Assembly: GCF_009725755.1 (NCBI RefSeq)
Contig: NZ_WNIJ01000001.1
Coordinates: 868,001-932,000 of the forward strand
Direction: 5' to 3'
Length of the DNA stretch: 64,000 nt
From: Bombella sp. ESL0385
GTDB lineage: Bacteria; Pseudomonadota; Alphaproteobacteria; Acetobacterales; Acetobacteraceae
Shown: in pieces, positions 1 through 8,841 of the stretch
How positions within the stretch are numbered: the stretch's first letter is position 1
Layout: each line of letters begins with the position of its first letter
Program-made: the position numbers and the translations under genes
The notes under the pieces: model-generated
The model's database searches: none
Told to the model about the DNA's origin: nothing
What the model saw: the letters and a program-made list of their open reading frames with translations, nothing else

Positions 1-642
1 CCCAACAGCCTGACCATCAGCTAAGCTACGCAGGCCGGACCGCTCCAAAGCAGAAGCGTGGACGAATACATCCTTACCCCCAGCTTCTGGTGTGATGAAG
101 CCAAAGCCCTTGGTGGTGTTGTACCATTTTACAATCCCGCGCATTTCTTCAGCTTGGGAGAGATCTGGTGCAGGGTGGAAACGCTCGCGCTCTTGCCGCA
201 TAGGCGGTGCGGAGTGGCGGGGGGCTTCCTCTGTCGCAGTGCTGGCATCAACAGAGAGAACCTCGGCGACTTGGCGGCCTTTGGGGCCTTGGCCAACGCG
301 TACAACAACAGTTGTGCCCGGTGCAGGCTCGCCATGGCCGATAGTGTTCAGCGTATTCGCGTGGAGGAAAACATCCCCGCTACCATCGCTCAGCCCAACA
401 AAACCGAAGCCACGCTCGGAGTTGAACCATTTAACCGTCCCGGTGATTTCGGGGCCTGTGGGAGTGATTTGCGGGCCACCACGGCCGCCACCGCCACCAC
501 GGCGGGGGCCACCACCAAAGCCACCACGCGGCGCATCGTAACTGCCGCGATCGTCAAAATAGGAGGGTTGGGTCATAAAATCGCGGTCAAAACCGCCGCG
601 GCGGGAGGAAAAGGAGCTGCGGTCGGATCTATTATTTCTCAA
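1..642 (-). CDS. Double cold-shock-domain protein (C-terminus cut by window edge)
   Basis: Nucleic-acid-binding protein with two cold shock domains. The first begins near residue 68 ([16 protein letters not shown]) and the second near residue 165 ([16 protein letters not shown]). Both show the RNP1-type GFGF core used to bind single-stranded RNA or DNA. Before them lies a Gly/Arg-rich low-complexity segment (RGG-like, about residues 10-56), also typical of RNA-binding proteins. The reading frame runs off the left edge, so the C-terminus is missing. The start is uncertain: TTG at 642 keeps the Arg/Gly-rich N-terminus, whereas ATG at 576 is the first ATG; neither has a strong ribosome-binding site. 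A TGA lies in frame upstream near 667. The upstream region has a short inverted repeat (713-717 with 725-729) that could belong to a structured leader, as is known for cold-shock mRNAs. The family call is secure; a cold-inducible role is inference. Confidence 0.85.
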   Translation of the reverse strand, partial: MRNNRSDRSSFSSRRGGFDRDFMTQPSYFDDRGSYDAPRGGFGGGPRRGGGGGRGGPQITPTGPEITGTVKWFNSERGFGFVGLSDGSGDVFLHANTLNTIGHGEPAPGTTVVVRVGQGPKGRQVAEVLSVDASTATEEAPRHSAPPMRQERERFHPAPDLSQAEEMRGIVKWYNTTKGFGFITPEAGGKDVFVHASALERSGLRSLADGQAVG

Positions 643-885
643 GTGTCTCGTCCCGTACTGGGGTCATCAGGGAGGGGAGCAACATTCTGCTACCCTCAGG
701 GTCTTAAAAGGCACCGCCATTCATGCGGTCCGATTAGGACGGTAGCATGTTTTTTCACTTACGCCATATGAAAAAGAAAAAACTGCGAAGATTTTTCAAT
801 CTCTTTAATTAAGGAAGACACTATTAAAGAATTACTATAAACTAGTCGCTTGGTTATCAATAAAATTGATTCAATATCCAGTCTT

Positions 886-2988
886 CTACCCAGCGGCGAG
901 CAATCGTCCCGGCATAGCGCGGTCAAACAGATGGAGGAGGTCTTGCAAAGCTGCTCCGCGTGGGCCTTGTAAGGTGGGGTTACGCGTTAGCTCACGCTGG
1001 CTATCATGGCGCATAGCGGTGAGGAGCAAAGCAAGGCGTGTGGGGTCGGCAAGGCGAAAGCCCGGTAAGCCAGATTGGCGGCTGCCTGCAAGGTCGCCCC
1101 CACCACGGATGCGGAAATCTTCATCAGCGATGAGGAAGCCATCCTCAGTATCGCGTAAGAGGGAGAGGCGTTTTTTCGCGGTGAAGCTGCTCTCCTCACT
1201 ATGGAGGAGGAGGCAGTAAGATTGTTGTGCCCCACGCCCCACCCGACCACGGAGTTGATGAAGCTGGGCAAGGCCGAAACGCTCAGCTTGCTCAATGACC
1301 ATAATCGTTGCATTGGGGATATCAACGCCGACTTCAATCACCGTTGTGGCAACAAGGAGGCGTGTTTTGCCTTGCTCAAAGGCGGTGAGGGCCTTTTGGC
1401 GTGTTTCAATATCCTGTTTGCCGTGGGCAAGGCCGATGATGGGGCCGAATCGTTTGGTGAGTGCGGCCCAGCGTTCCTCCGCTGCGGCGGCACTTTGGCT
1501 TTCACTCTCCTCAATAAGAGGGCAGACCCAAAAGATTTGTTTTCCTTGCTCTAAGGCGCGCTTTATCCCTGCGAGAATATCATCCAATAGGCCCATATTA
1601 TGAACAGTCGTATGGATGGGTTGGCGTCCGGCGGGTTTGCTATCCAGCCGGCTAACACCCATCTCGCCCCATTCTGTGAGTTGAAGTGTGCGGGGGATGG
1701 GGGTGGCTGTCATGACCAGCACATCAGTTGCAGGGCCTTTTGTGGCGAGCTTCATACGCTGCTCCACCCCAAAACGATGCTGTTCATCAATGACAGCAAG
1801 CCCGAGGTCAGCAAAGATGACACCATCTTGAAAGAGTGCATGCGTGCCGATGGCGATTTTAGCATGACCATCGGCCAGCTTGGCTAAGGCAATCCGCCGG
1901 GCACGCCCTTTGATGGAGCCACTTAAAAAGACAAAGGGCACAGGGCAGAGGGCTTCAAAGGTGCTGGCATGTTGCTGAGCGAGGATTTCGGTCGGGGCCA
2001 TGAAGGCCGCTTGAGTGCCGGCCTCTACAGCATGGAGCATGGCCATCATTGCGACAAGGGTTTTCCCTGCCCCTACATCACCTTGCAAAAGGCGCATCAT
2101 CGGGGTGGGTTGGCGCATATCAGCGGCAATTTCATCCATGACACGGCTTTGGGCTGCGGTGGGGCGATGGCCAAAACGCTCCAAAAGCTGTTGGCGGAGT
2201 GTGCCATCTCCAATAAGGGCACGCCCCTCGCGCGCCTGCGCTTGTTGGCGGGCCATCCCTAAGCAAAGCTGGTCAGCGAGGACTTCATCAGCGGCAAGGC
2301 GTGCGCGTGCGCGCTCTAAAAAGGGGGTGGGGTCCCCTTGTTGGGAGAGGCTTTCGGGCAGGTGTAAGGTTTCTAATGCCGTTTTAAAGGACGGCCAGCG
2401 ATGTTTTTGCAGGAGGGGGGCATCTAACCATTCAGGGAGGTCATCGGGGATGAGGGCCAAAGCGGCCTTCATGGCACGGCGCACGGTGGAGGGGAATAAT
2501 CCAGCCGTTAAGGGCCAGACAGGCTCTAACCACGGGAAGTTATCTCTCTTCTCCCACGCGATGATATGGTCTGGCCGGGAGAGTGTGAGGCGGTCATGAT
2601 AATGTCCTACTTTACCAGAGACGAGAATCTCCGTGCCTTCAGGGGGGAGGAATAGTCGCCCTTTTTGGAAGAAGGTAATCTCTAACATGCCCGTTTCATC
2701 ATGGGCGGTGAGGATGGTCGGTTGGGAAGGCCGTGCAGGACGGCGAATGCCTAAGACGCGGACATGGCTTGTGAGTACGTCCCCCGTTGGGAGGGCGCGT
2801 CCTTCGGCAAGGGTCATTATTTTTCGGCGGTCAATGAGCTTTTCTGGCAGGGTAAAGAGCAGGTCAATCACCCGTTTGCCGCCGCTAATTTTGCTTAATA
2901 ATGTGGCATGGCGTGCTGTGAGTCCCGGCAAGCTCGTCAGCGGGGCCAAAAGCGGGGTAATCCGCAAAGAGGGAGGGGCAAGGGGCAT
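886..2988 (-). CDS. recG: ATP-dependent DNA helicase RecG
   Basis: RecG remodels stalled replication forks and branch-migrates Holliday junctions. About 700 residues, the usual family length. An N-terminal wedge/OB region is followed by a superfamily 2 helicase core: Walker A GDVGAGKT near residue 300, DEQH box (VIDEQHRFG), TATPIPRT, and the late motif QLRGRVGRG. The start chosen is ATG at 2988, giving MPLAPPSLRI, where homology to the family begins; an upstream in-frame ATG at 3051 would add 21 residues that do not look conserved. No clear Shine-Dalgarno decides between them. It is divergent from mfd, which starts about 100 bp away, so the two repair genes share a short promoter region. Identity is very secure; the start is moderately so. 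Confidence 0.95.
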   Translation of the reverse strand: MPLAPPSLRITPLLAPLTSLPGLTARHATLLSKISGGKRVIDLLFTLPEKLIDRRKIMTLAEGRALPTGDVLTSHVRVLGIRRPARPSQPTILTAHDETGMLEITFFQKGRLFLPPEGTEILVSGKVGHYHDRLTLSRPDHIIAWEKRDNFPWLEPVWPLTAGLFPSTVRRAMKAALALIPDDLPEWLDAPLLQKHRWPSFKTALETLHLPESLSQQGDPTPFLERARARLAADEVLADQLCLGMARQQAQAREGRALIGDGTLRQQLLERFGHRPTAAQSRVMDEIAADMRQPTPMMRLLQGDVGAGKTLVAMMAMLHAVEAGTQAAFMAPTEILAQQHASTFEALCPVPFVFLSGSIKGRARRIALAKLADGHAKIAIGTHALFQDGVIFADLGLAVIDEQHRFGVEQRMKLATKGPATDVLVMTATPIPRTLQLTEWGEMGVSRLDSKPAGRQPIHTTVHNMGLLDDILAGIKRALEQGKQIFWVCPLIEESESQSAAAAEERWAALTKRFGPIIGLAHGKQDIETRQKALTAFEQGKTRLLVATTVIEVGVDIPNATIMVIEQAERFGLAQLHQLRGRVGRGAQQSYCLLLHSEESSFTAKKRLSLLRDTEDGFLIADEDFRIRGGGDLAGSRQSGLPGFRLADPTRLALLLTAMRHDSQRELTRNPTLQGPRGAALQDLLHLFDRAMPGRLLAAG

Positions 2989-3095
2989 AGCGTGTAAACG
3001 GCTTTTGTGCTGACAGAGGGCCGAGGGAGCGTTATAGGGTAGCAAAACCATCAGATAATAAAAATACTCTTATCTCATGAGGGGAGCCTGCTTTG

Positions 3096-6000
3096 ATGCA
3101 CGCTGAAGATTCTGCCATGGCGTCTTTTGGTCCGACTATCTGGGGTGTGCCAGATGGCGCGGTGGCGTTTTTGCTGCGTCAGCGTTTGTCAGAGCATCAA
3201 GGGACGATTGTGCATGTCGCTCATGATGATGCCGCTTTAGCGTCCCTGGCTGATATGCTGAGTTGGCTTGTGCCAGAGGTAATGGTGCTGCGCTTTCCTG
3301 CGTGGGATTGCCTACCTTATGATCGTATCTCGCCTAATCCGTCCATCGTTGCAGAGCGTACAGCAACCTTAAGCCATTTATTGGAGCCCGCACCGCCCAC
3401 AGGCCGCATTGTGCTGACGACAATCCATGCGATGATTCAACGTGTACCGCCGCGTGCCGCTTTTGCGGGCCAGACACTCCACATCAAACGTGGTGATATG
3501 GTGGAGGCTAATCACCTTGCTGAGCAGCTGGTGGGGAATGGCTATAGCCGTGTTGATACCGTGATGGAGCGCGGCGAATTTGCTATGCGCGGGAGCATCT
3601 TCGACCTCTATCCCGCTGATGCGGGGGAGCCTGTGCGGCTCGATTTCTTCGGAGATGAGGTTGATAATATCCGTAATTTTGATGCTGCAACCCAGCGTTC
3701 GACAGAGGCGCGGGAGGGGTTCAGCCTTACGCCCGTGTCGGAATATGCATTGGATAAAGCCAGCCTAAGCCGTTTTCAGACAGGATGGCGGGATGTGTTT
3801 GGCAGCGGTGCGATGGAGGATGTGCTGTACCGGCAATTATTGGAGGGACGCCGGGCCAGCGGGGCAGAGCATTATCTACCGCTTTTTCATGATGGTGATG
3901 GCCATCATATGGAAACTTTGTTGGATTATCTGCCAGATGCCGCGGTGAGTTTTGAGCGTGAAACGCCAGAGATTTTTATCGCCCGGTTGGAGATGATTGC
4001 CGACCATTACCAAGCGCGTTGCGCGGCGGGGCATGAGGGGGAGCTGCCTTACCGGCCCCTACCGCCGCATCGTTTATATCTCAATCGCCATGGGTGGGAA
4101 GGGATGTTGAAGGGCCATCCCACCGTCCTATTATCACCCTTTGCGCGCCCTGATGGAGCTGAGGGGATAGAGGCAGGCTATAAGCCGGGGCCTGTTTTTG
4201 CCAGCATGGGCGGCGCGGGGCGAGAAGGGATTTTTCAGCAATTTGCAACCCATGTACAAGCATGGGCGAAAGAGGGGCGGCGCACTTACCTAACGGCATG
4301 GAGCAATGGTTCGCGGGAGCGGATTGCGACCCTCTTACGCGATCATGATATTGCGTGTGAGAGCTTTGAGGGTTGGCCCGAGGCCGCAGCTATGGCGCGT
4401 GGGGCGGTTGGGCTGGTTGTTCTGGGGCTAGAGCGTGGCTTTACGGGGGGAAGAGTCGCCTTTGTCTCCGAGCAAGATTTATTAGGAGAGAGGTTAGCCC
4501 GCCCACCAAGGCGGCGGCGAAAGGGTCAAGATTTTATCACCCAAATTGGCGAAATTGCCGAGGGTGACCTTGTCGTCCATGAGGAATACGGCATTGGGCG
4601 TTATGTTGGGCTAGAGACCGTGCGCGAAGGGCGTGTAGCGCATGATTATCTCTCCATCCTTTATGATGGGGAGCAACGCTTGCTTCTGCCTGTGGAGAAT
4701 ATCGACTTGCTTAGCCGGTTTGGCTCCGAGCAAGGGACGGTGCAGCTTGATAGGCTAGGTGGGACATCATGGCAGGCGCGTAAGGCGAAGATGAAGACAC
4801 GCCTGCGCGAAATGGCCGGGGAGCTGATTCGCACCGCAGCGGCACGGGCGATGAAGGAGGCCCCCATCATGGCTCCCGCAGAGGGGTTGTGGGATGAGTT
4901 CTGCGCGCGATTTCCTTTTATGGAGACGGAGGACCAATCGCGCGCGATTGCCGATGTGTTGGAGGATTTAAGCAGCGGCAAGCCGATGGACCGCCTCGTC
5001 TGTGGGGATGTCGGCTTTGGTAAGACAGAAGTCGCCTTACGCGCGGCGTTTGTCGCGGCTCTTTCTGGTATGCAAGTGGCTGTCGTGGTGCCCACAACCT
5101 TGCTCGCACGGCAGCATTATCTTGGCTTTAAACAGCGTTTTGAGGGGCTACCTGTGCGGGTAGAGCAGCTCTCACGCATGGTGAGCGCAAAAGAAGCCAC
5201 AAAAGTGCGCGATGGGTTGGCTGATGGCACGGTGGATATTGTCATCGGGACTCATGCGCTCCTCTCCAAAGCAGTGTCTTTTGAGCGGCTAGGGATGCTG
5301 ATTATTGATGAGGAACAGCATTTCGGCGTGGCGCATAAAGAGAAGCTGAAAGCTATGCGCGAGGATGTCCATGTGCTGACCCTCTCCGCAACCCCGCTTC
5401 CCCGCACGCTTCAGCTATCGCTCTCTGGTGTGCGGGAGATGAGCTTGATTGCCACCCCGCCGACAGACCGGCTCTCGGTCCGTACTTTCATCACGCCTTT
5501 TGATAAAGTGATGATTCATGAAGCCATTCAGCGAGAACGCTTCCGCGGGGGGCAGATTTTCTGCGTTGTGCCGCGTTTATCGGATATGCAGCATATGGCA
5601 GAGCGGCTTAAAGAGATTGTGCCAGATGCCCGCATTACCGAGGCGCATGGCCGCCTCACCCCCACCGAGCTAGAAACGGTGATGACGGAGTTCTCGGAGG
5701 GGAAGTACGATATTCTGCTCTCCACCAATATTGTGGAAAGCGGCTTGGATATGCCGCGTGTTAATACGATTATTATTCATCGGGCGGATATGTTTGGCCT
5801 TGGCCAGCTTTATCAGCTTCGTGGTCGTGTAGGGCGGGCCAAACAGCGTGGTTATGCCTATCTGACATGGCCACAAACGCACGTATTATCCTCATCTTCC
5901 ATCAAACGCTTAGAGATTATGCAGACGTTGGATTCTTTAGGGGCAGGCTTTACGCTCGCCTCGCATGACCTCGATTTACGCGGGGCGGGGAACCTCTTAG

Positions 6001-6590
6001 GCGATGAGCAATCTGGCCATATTCGGGAGGTGGGGATCGAGCTGTATCAACAGATGCTGCAAGATGCGGTGACGGATTTGCGGCGGATGCGTGATGAGAG
6101 CGATGAGGAGGATATAGGCTGGACACCGAACATCATTCTCGGTTTGGCTGTCCTCTTGCCGGAGGATTATGTAAAAGACCTGCCTGTTCGGCTTGGTTTA
6201 TATCGCCGCATCGCCGCTTTGAAGGACGAAGCTGATGTGGATGCGATGCGGGTAGAGCTGGTGGATCGCTTCGGCCCGCTGCCCCAAGAGGTAGAAAATC
6301 TGCTTGATGTTGTGATGATTAAAAAACTCTGCCGCGATACCGGGGTGGAGCGGTTAGAGGCTGGTCCTAAAGGCATGGTGCTTCAGTTCCGCAAGAATAA
6401 GTTTGCTAATCCAGATGGGTTAATCCGTTGGGCTGCGCGGAATGAGAAAGCTGGGGTGAAGATACGCCCGGACCATAAGCTTGCGATGGTGCGGGAAATG
6501 ACAAACGCCGTACGCATTAATATGGCGCGGAAAATCCTCGCTTCTCTAGGTAAATTGCTGGAGAAAGCACGCCAGAGTGATGCGGCATAG
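3096..6590 (+). CDS. mfd: Transcription-repair coupling factor Mfd
   Basis: Mfd displaces RNA polymerase stalled at DNA lesions and recruits UvrA. At 1164 residues it has full family length. Visible parts in order are the N-terminal UvrB-like module, the CarD-type RNA-polymerase-interaction domain near residue 490 (GDLVVHEEYGIGRYVG), the helicase core with Walker A GDVGFGKTE near residue 638, the DEEQ box (IIDEEQHFG) near 738, SATPLPRT, and the RecG-like translocation motif YQLRGRVGRA. The C-terminal domain ends in an Ala/Asp tail. The start is ATG 3096, preceded by a purine-rich GAGGGGAG; a TTG lies directly upstream in frame. The regulator downstream follows after 18 bp and may be co-transcribed. 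uvrC, a functional partner pathway, lies elsewhere in this window. Confidence 0.97.
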   Translation: MHAEDSAMASFGPTIWGVPDGAVAFLLRQRLSEHQGTIVHVAHDDAALASLADMLSWLVPEVMVLRFPAWDCLPYDRISPNPSIVAERTATLSHLLEPAPPTGRIVLTTIHAMIQRVPPRAAFAGQTLHIKRGDMVEANHLAEQLVGNGYSRVDTVMERGEFAMRGSIFDLYPADAGEPVRLDFFGDEVDNIRNFDAATQRSTEAREGFSLTPVSEYALDKASLSRFQTGWRDVFGSGAMEDVLYRQLLEGRRASGAEHYLPLFHDGDGHHMETLLDYLPDAAVSFERETPEIFIARLEMIADHYQARCAAGHEGELPYRPLPPHRLYLNRHGWEGMLKGHPTVLLSPFARPDGAEGIEAGYKPGPVFASMGGAGREGIFQQFATHVQAWAKEGRRTYLTAWSNGSRERIATLLRDHDIACESFEGWPEAAAMARGAVGLVVLGLERGFTGGRVAFVSEQDLLGERLARPPRRRRKGQDFITQIGEIAEGDLVVHEEYGIGRYVGLETVREGRVAHDYLSILYDGEQRLLLPVENIDLLSRFGSEQGTVQLDRLGGTSWQARKAKMKTRLREMAGELIRTAAARAMKEAPIMAPAEGLWDEFCARFPFMETEDQSRAIADVLEDLSSGKPMDRLVCGDVGFGKTEVALRAAFVAALSGMQVAVVVPTTLLARQHYLGFKQRFEGLPVRVEQLSRMVSAKEATKVRDGLADGTVDIVIGTHALLSKAVSFERLGMLIIDEEQHFGVAHKEKLKAMREDVHVLTLSATPLPRTLQLSLSGVREMSLIATPPTDRLSVRTFITPFDKVMIHEAIQRERFRGGQIFCVVPRLSDMQHMAERLKEIVPDARITEAHGRLTPTELETVMTEFSEGKYDILLSTNIVESGLDMPRVNTIIIHRADMFGLGQLYQLRGRVGRAKQRGYAYLTWPQTHVLSSSSIKRLEIMQTLDSLGAGFTLASHDLDLRGAGNLLGDEQSGHIREVGIELYQQMLQDAVTDLRRMRDESDEEDIGWTPNIILGLAVLLPEDYVKDLPVRLGLYRRIAALKDEADVDAMRVELVDRFGPLPQEVENLLDVVMIKKLCRDTGVERLEAGPKGMVLQFRKNKFANPDGLIRWAARNEKAGVKIRPDHKLAMVREMTNAVRINMARKILASLGKLLEKARQSDAA

Positions 6591-6608
6591 GGTAGGGGGA
6601 TTAGGGCT

Positions 6609-7085
6609 ATGCGCTTAACCCTTTATACGGATTACGCCTTTCGGGTTTTAATTTATCTGGAAACACAAAAAGACCGTCTTGTCTCTATTGGGGAGATTGC
6701 CCGTGTTTATGGAGTCTCTGAAAATCATTTAGTAAAGGTGGTGCATCGCTTAGGGCAGCATGGCTTTATTAAGACGCTGCGTGGGCGCAAAGGGGGGCTG
6801 CGTTTAGGGCGTGATGCGGCGGAGATTTATCTGGGTGATGTTGTCCGTTGTACAGAGGATGACCTCGCCCTTGTAAGCTGCATGCGTAAAGATGAGGCAG
6901 CAGCGGGCTGTATTTTGGTGGGGGGATGCCGTTTAAAGCAGACGCTGTTGAAGGCACGTTTTGCGTTTATGGATGTGCTGGATAGCGTTACGCTGGCCGA
7001 TGTAACTGCCCCGCATGAACGTACGATATTGATGGATGCTGTGCAGGAGGTAATTGCCACACCGCATGAGGGACCTAAAGGTTAG
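6609..7085 (+). CDS. Rrf2-family transcriptional regulator, NsrR-like
   Basis: A 158-residue winged-helix DNA-binding protein of the Rrf2 family. The N-terminus MRLTLYTDYAFRVLIYL and the segment VSENHLVKVVHRLG match NsrR/RirA-type regulators. Three cysteines at residues 91, 101 and 107 (C-x9-C-x5-C) sit where Rrf2 proteins bind an iron-sulfur cluster; an additional Cys is at 81. NsrR senses nitric oxide and RirA/IscR sense iron or Fe-S status. The N-terminal sequence favours NsrR, but the actual signal is inference. It lies 18 bp downstream of mfd. Its 3' end overlaps the convergent glycosyltransferase gene by 11 bp. No recognisable target site was identified in the window. Confidence 0.85.
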   Translation: MRLTLYTDYAFRVLIYLETQKDRLVSIGEIARVYGVSENHLVKVVHRLGQHGFIKTLRGRKGGLRLGRDAAEIYLGDVVRCTEDDLALVSCMRKDEAAAGCILVGGCRLKQTLLKARFAFMDVLDSVTLADVTAPHERTILMDAVQEVIATPHEGPKG

Positions 7086-7923
7086 GCCGGAATCTGCGCC
7101 AATTTGCCGTAGTTTGTTGGTACGCAAAGTGCGAATAAGTCGGCAAGGCCTGCTCTATATGCGGATGAGGGATAAAGATAATCCCTGAATCTGTTAGGAA
7201 GCTATCAATCTCTTTAAAAGGAACATCATGCGTTTTTAGCTGTTGGGCAATCCAATTCATGGTTCCCATGACCATTGCTCCGGGGCCGGTAATGGCCCAG
7301 ACATTTTCAAAAACACCTGTCTCGACAAAAGCGCGGACCTTGTGGAACATCGTTTCCATAATATGCTGCATGATGGGGTTCCCGGCCTCGTAAATGAGGA
7401 TGTCATTATCAAGGCACCACGGATTGCCCACGGAGTAAGGTAGCAATGTCTTAAAATGGGCTCCTTTGGTTATGTCCGTAACGGGGGCGTGGCAGATAAC
7501 ATCGGCATCAATATACACACCGCCTTTGATATGCAGGTAACATAACCGCCAAAAATCAGAGAGCATGGCAGGATGGGGGCAAGCCTCATACAGGGCTGCA
7601 ATATCCGTGCCGAAATGCGCCTCAATAAACGCCCGAGCGGAGTCGGCATTGGCACGATGATAGGTGAAGTCAGGATGAGCGAGCCGGACGCTCTCCATGG
7701 CGGTGAGAATATCATCGGGCGGGGGCGTACTATCCCAAAATTGAGCAATATGTTTGGGTATGCGTCGTGGGAACTCCTGCGGCACAGAGCGCGAAATTGT
7801 AGGAAAGAGACGGCTCTCTAAGGCTAAGGCAAGGAGCGCAAAACACCCGTCATGTTCCCCTCGTAATGCCGCTTGGAACATCTCTTGGAAGGGAGCGGGA
7901 TAATCTGGGAAATCAAAGCTCAT
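7075..7923 (-). CDS. Glycosyltransferase with DXD motif (GT32 / Gly_transf_sug type)
   Basis: Putative sugar transferase of 282 residues. The region RIPKHIAQFWDSTPPPDD near residues 54-71 followed by LSDFWRLCYL and GGVYIDADVI (DAD at residues 139-141) is the pattern of the DXD sugar-binding domain found in OCH1-like and capsular polysaccharide transferases; the acidic motif binds the metal and nucleotide-sugar. No signal peptide or membrane helix is evident, so it is probably cytosolic and acts on an unknown acceptor. The start is ATG 7923 (MSFDFPDYP); a TTG 18 bp upstream is less likely. It overlaps the end of rlmE by 11 bp, so both are probably translated from one message. It is convergent with the Rrf2 regulator. 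The acceptor and sugar cannot be read from sequence. Confidence 0.75.
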   Translation of the reverse strand: MSFDFPDYPAPFQEMFQAALRGEHDGCFALLALALESRLFPTISRSVPQEFPRRIPKHIAQFWDSTPPPDDILTAMESVRLAHPDFTYHRANADSARAFIEAHFGTDIAALYEACPHPAMLSDFWRLCYLHIKGGVYIDADVICHAPVTDITKGAHFKTLLPYSVGNPWCLDNDILIYEAGNPIMQHIMETMFHKVRAFVETGVFENVWAITGPGAMVMGTMNWIAQQLKTHDVPFKEIDSFLTDSGIIFIPHPHIEQALPTYSHFAYQQTTANWRRFRPNL

Positions 7924-8704
7924 CGCGGAAGCCAGTGGCAATGACGTAAAGCTCGCTCGATTCCTTACGGGAGGCAGGCGGCTTGACGTGCTTCACAACG
8001 GCGAAGTTGCGCTTCATCAGGTCTAGCATCTCTTTTTCTGACCCACCTTGGAAGACTTTTGCAATAAAGGCCCCGTCCGTAGCGAGGATTTTTAAGGCGA
8101 AGTCGAGTGCATTTTCAGCTAAGGCCATAATGCGGATATGATCAGTTGCAGCATGGCCTGTGGTGTTAGGTGCCATATCGGACATCACAAGGTCTGCGCG
8201 CCCGCCAAGCATGTTTTGGAGCCGTTCTGGCATGTCGGCTTCCATAAAATCCCCTTCGATGATGTCGGCCCCCGGTACGGGGTCCACTGGTAGTAAGTCC
8301 ACCCCAATGACCTTAGCCGCCCCGCGCTTAACGGCAATCTGCGCCCAGCCCCCCGGTGCGGCACCCAGGTCCACCACGCGGCTACCGGGTTTGATGAAGT
8401 GGAAGCGGTCATCCATCTCCAGCAATTTGAAGGCCGCGCGGGACCGCCAGCCTTGTTGGCGTGCCGCACTGACGTAGGGGTCATTTAATTGGCGATTGAG
8501 CCAGCGTTGCTGGGCAGGGGTGCGCCCACGGGCTTTGCGTAGTTTGACGGTCTGCGTCCGTAAGGTTTGGGAGGCAGAGGCATCATCGGCGGGGTCGCGT
8601 GTGCCGGGTGTGCGTGAGTGACGCAAGGGCTTGCCGGGAACACGTTTTGCGGCTCGCTCTTTAGCAGGGCGGCGGGATGAGGGAGGTGTATCTTTTGGGC
8701 TCAT
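7913..8704 (-). CDS. rlmE: 23S rRNA 2'-O-ribose methyltransferase RlmE (FtsJ/RrmJ)
   Basis: SAM-dependent methyltransferase that modifies U2552 of 23S rRNA (E. coli numbering) late in 50S assembly. The core shows the K-D-K-E residues: Lys in SRAAFKLLEMD, the SAM loop VVDLGAAPGGWAQ, Asp in VMSDMAPNTTG, Lys in FIAKVFQGG and Glu in SSELYVIA. The first 60 or so residues are a basic, Arg/Lys/Pro-rich extension common in alphaproteobacterial homologues. The chosen start is ATG 8704 (MSPKDTPPSS); an in-frame ATG at 8803 would add 33 residues, and neither has a convincing ribosome-binding site. The glycosyltransferase gene downstream overlaps it by 11 bp. Confidence 0.93.
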   Translation of the reverse strand: MSPKDTPPSSRRPAKERAAKRVPGKPLRHSRTPGTRDPADDASASQTLRTQTVKLRKARGRTPAQQRWLNRQLNDPYVSAARQQGWRSRAAFKLLEMDDRFHFIKPGSRVVDLGAAPGGWAQIAVKRGAAKVIGVDLLPVDPVPGADIIEGDFMEADMPERLQNMLGGRADLVMSDMAPNTTGHAATDHIRIMALAENALDFALKILATDGAFIAKVFQGGSEKEMLDLMKRNFAVVKHVKPPASRKESSELYVIATGFRDEL

Positions 8705-8841
8705 AATGCGAGAAGATAAGCCCTTCCATCCTATCTGCAAAGGCCGCTTCGTCTTTTTGTTGCTGCAAGAGGCTTTTTGCCTGTAAGGGGCTGGCAGAGA
8801 CATTGTGTTAGCCGTTGCACTAGAGAAGATAAGGGCCTTTT

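Noticed and set aside
58-771. Long open frame on the plus strand (237 codons)
   Set aside because: It is antisense to the cold shock protein, whose two KWxN...GFGF domains are unmistakable on the minus strand.
854-873. Palindrome ATCAAT-AAA-ATTGAT suggesting an FNR site or terminator
   Set aside because: The half-sites are in the inverse order to the FNR consensus (TTGAT-N4-ATCAA), and the stem is only A/T pairs without a T-run.
2015-2599. 194-codon open frame on the plus strand
   Set aside because: Antisense to recG; Arg/Ala/Ser-rich composition typical of a shadow frame, no motif.
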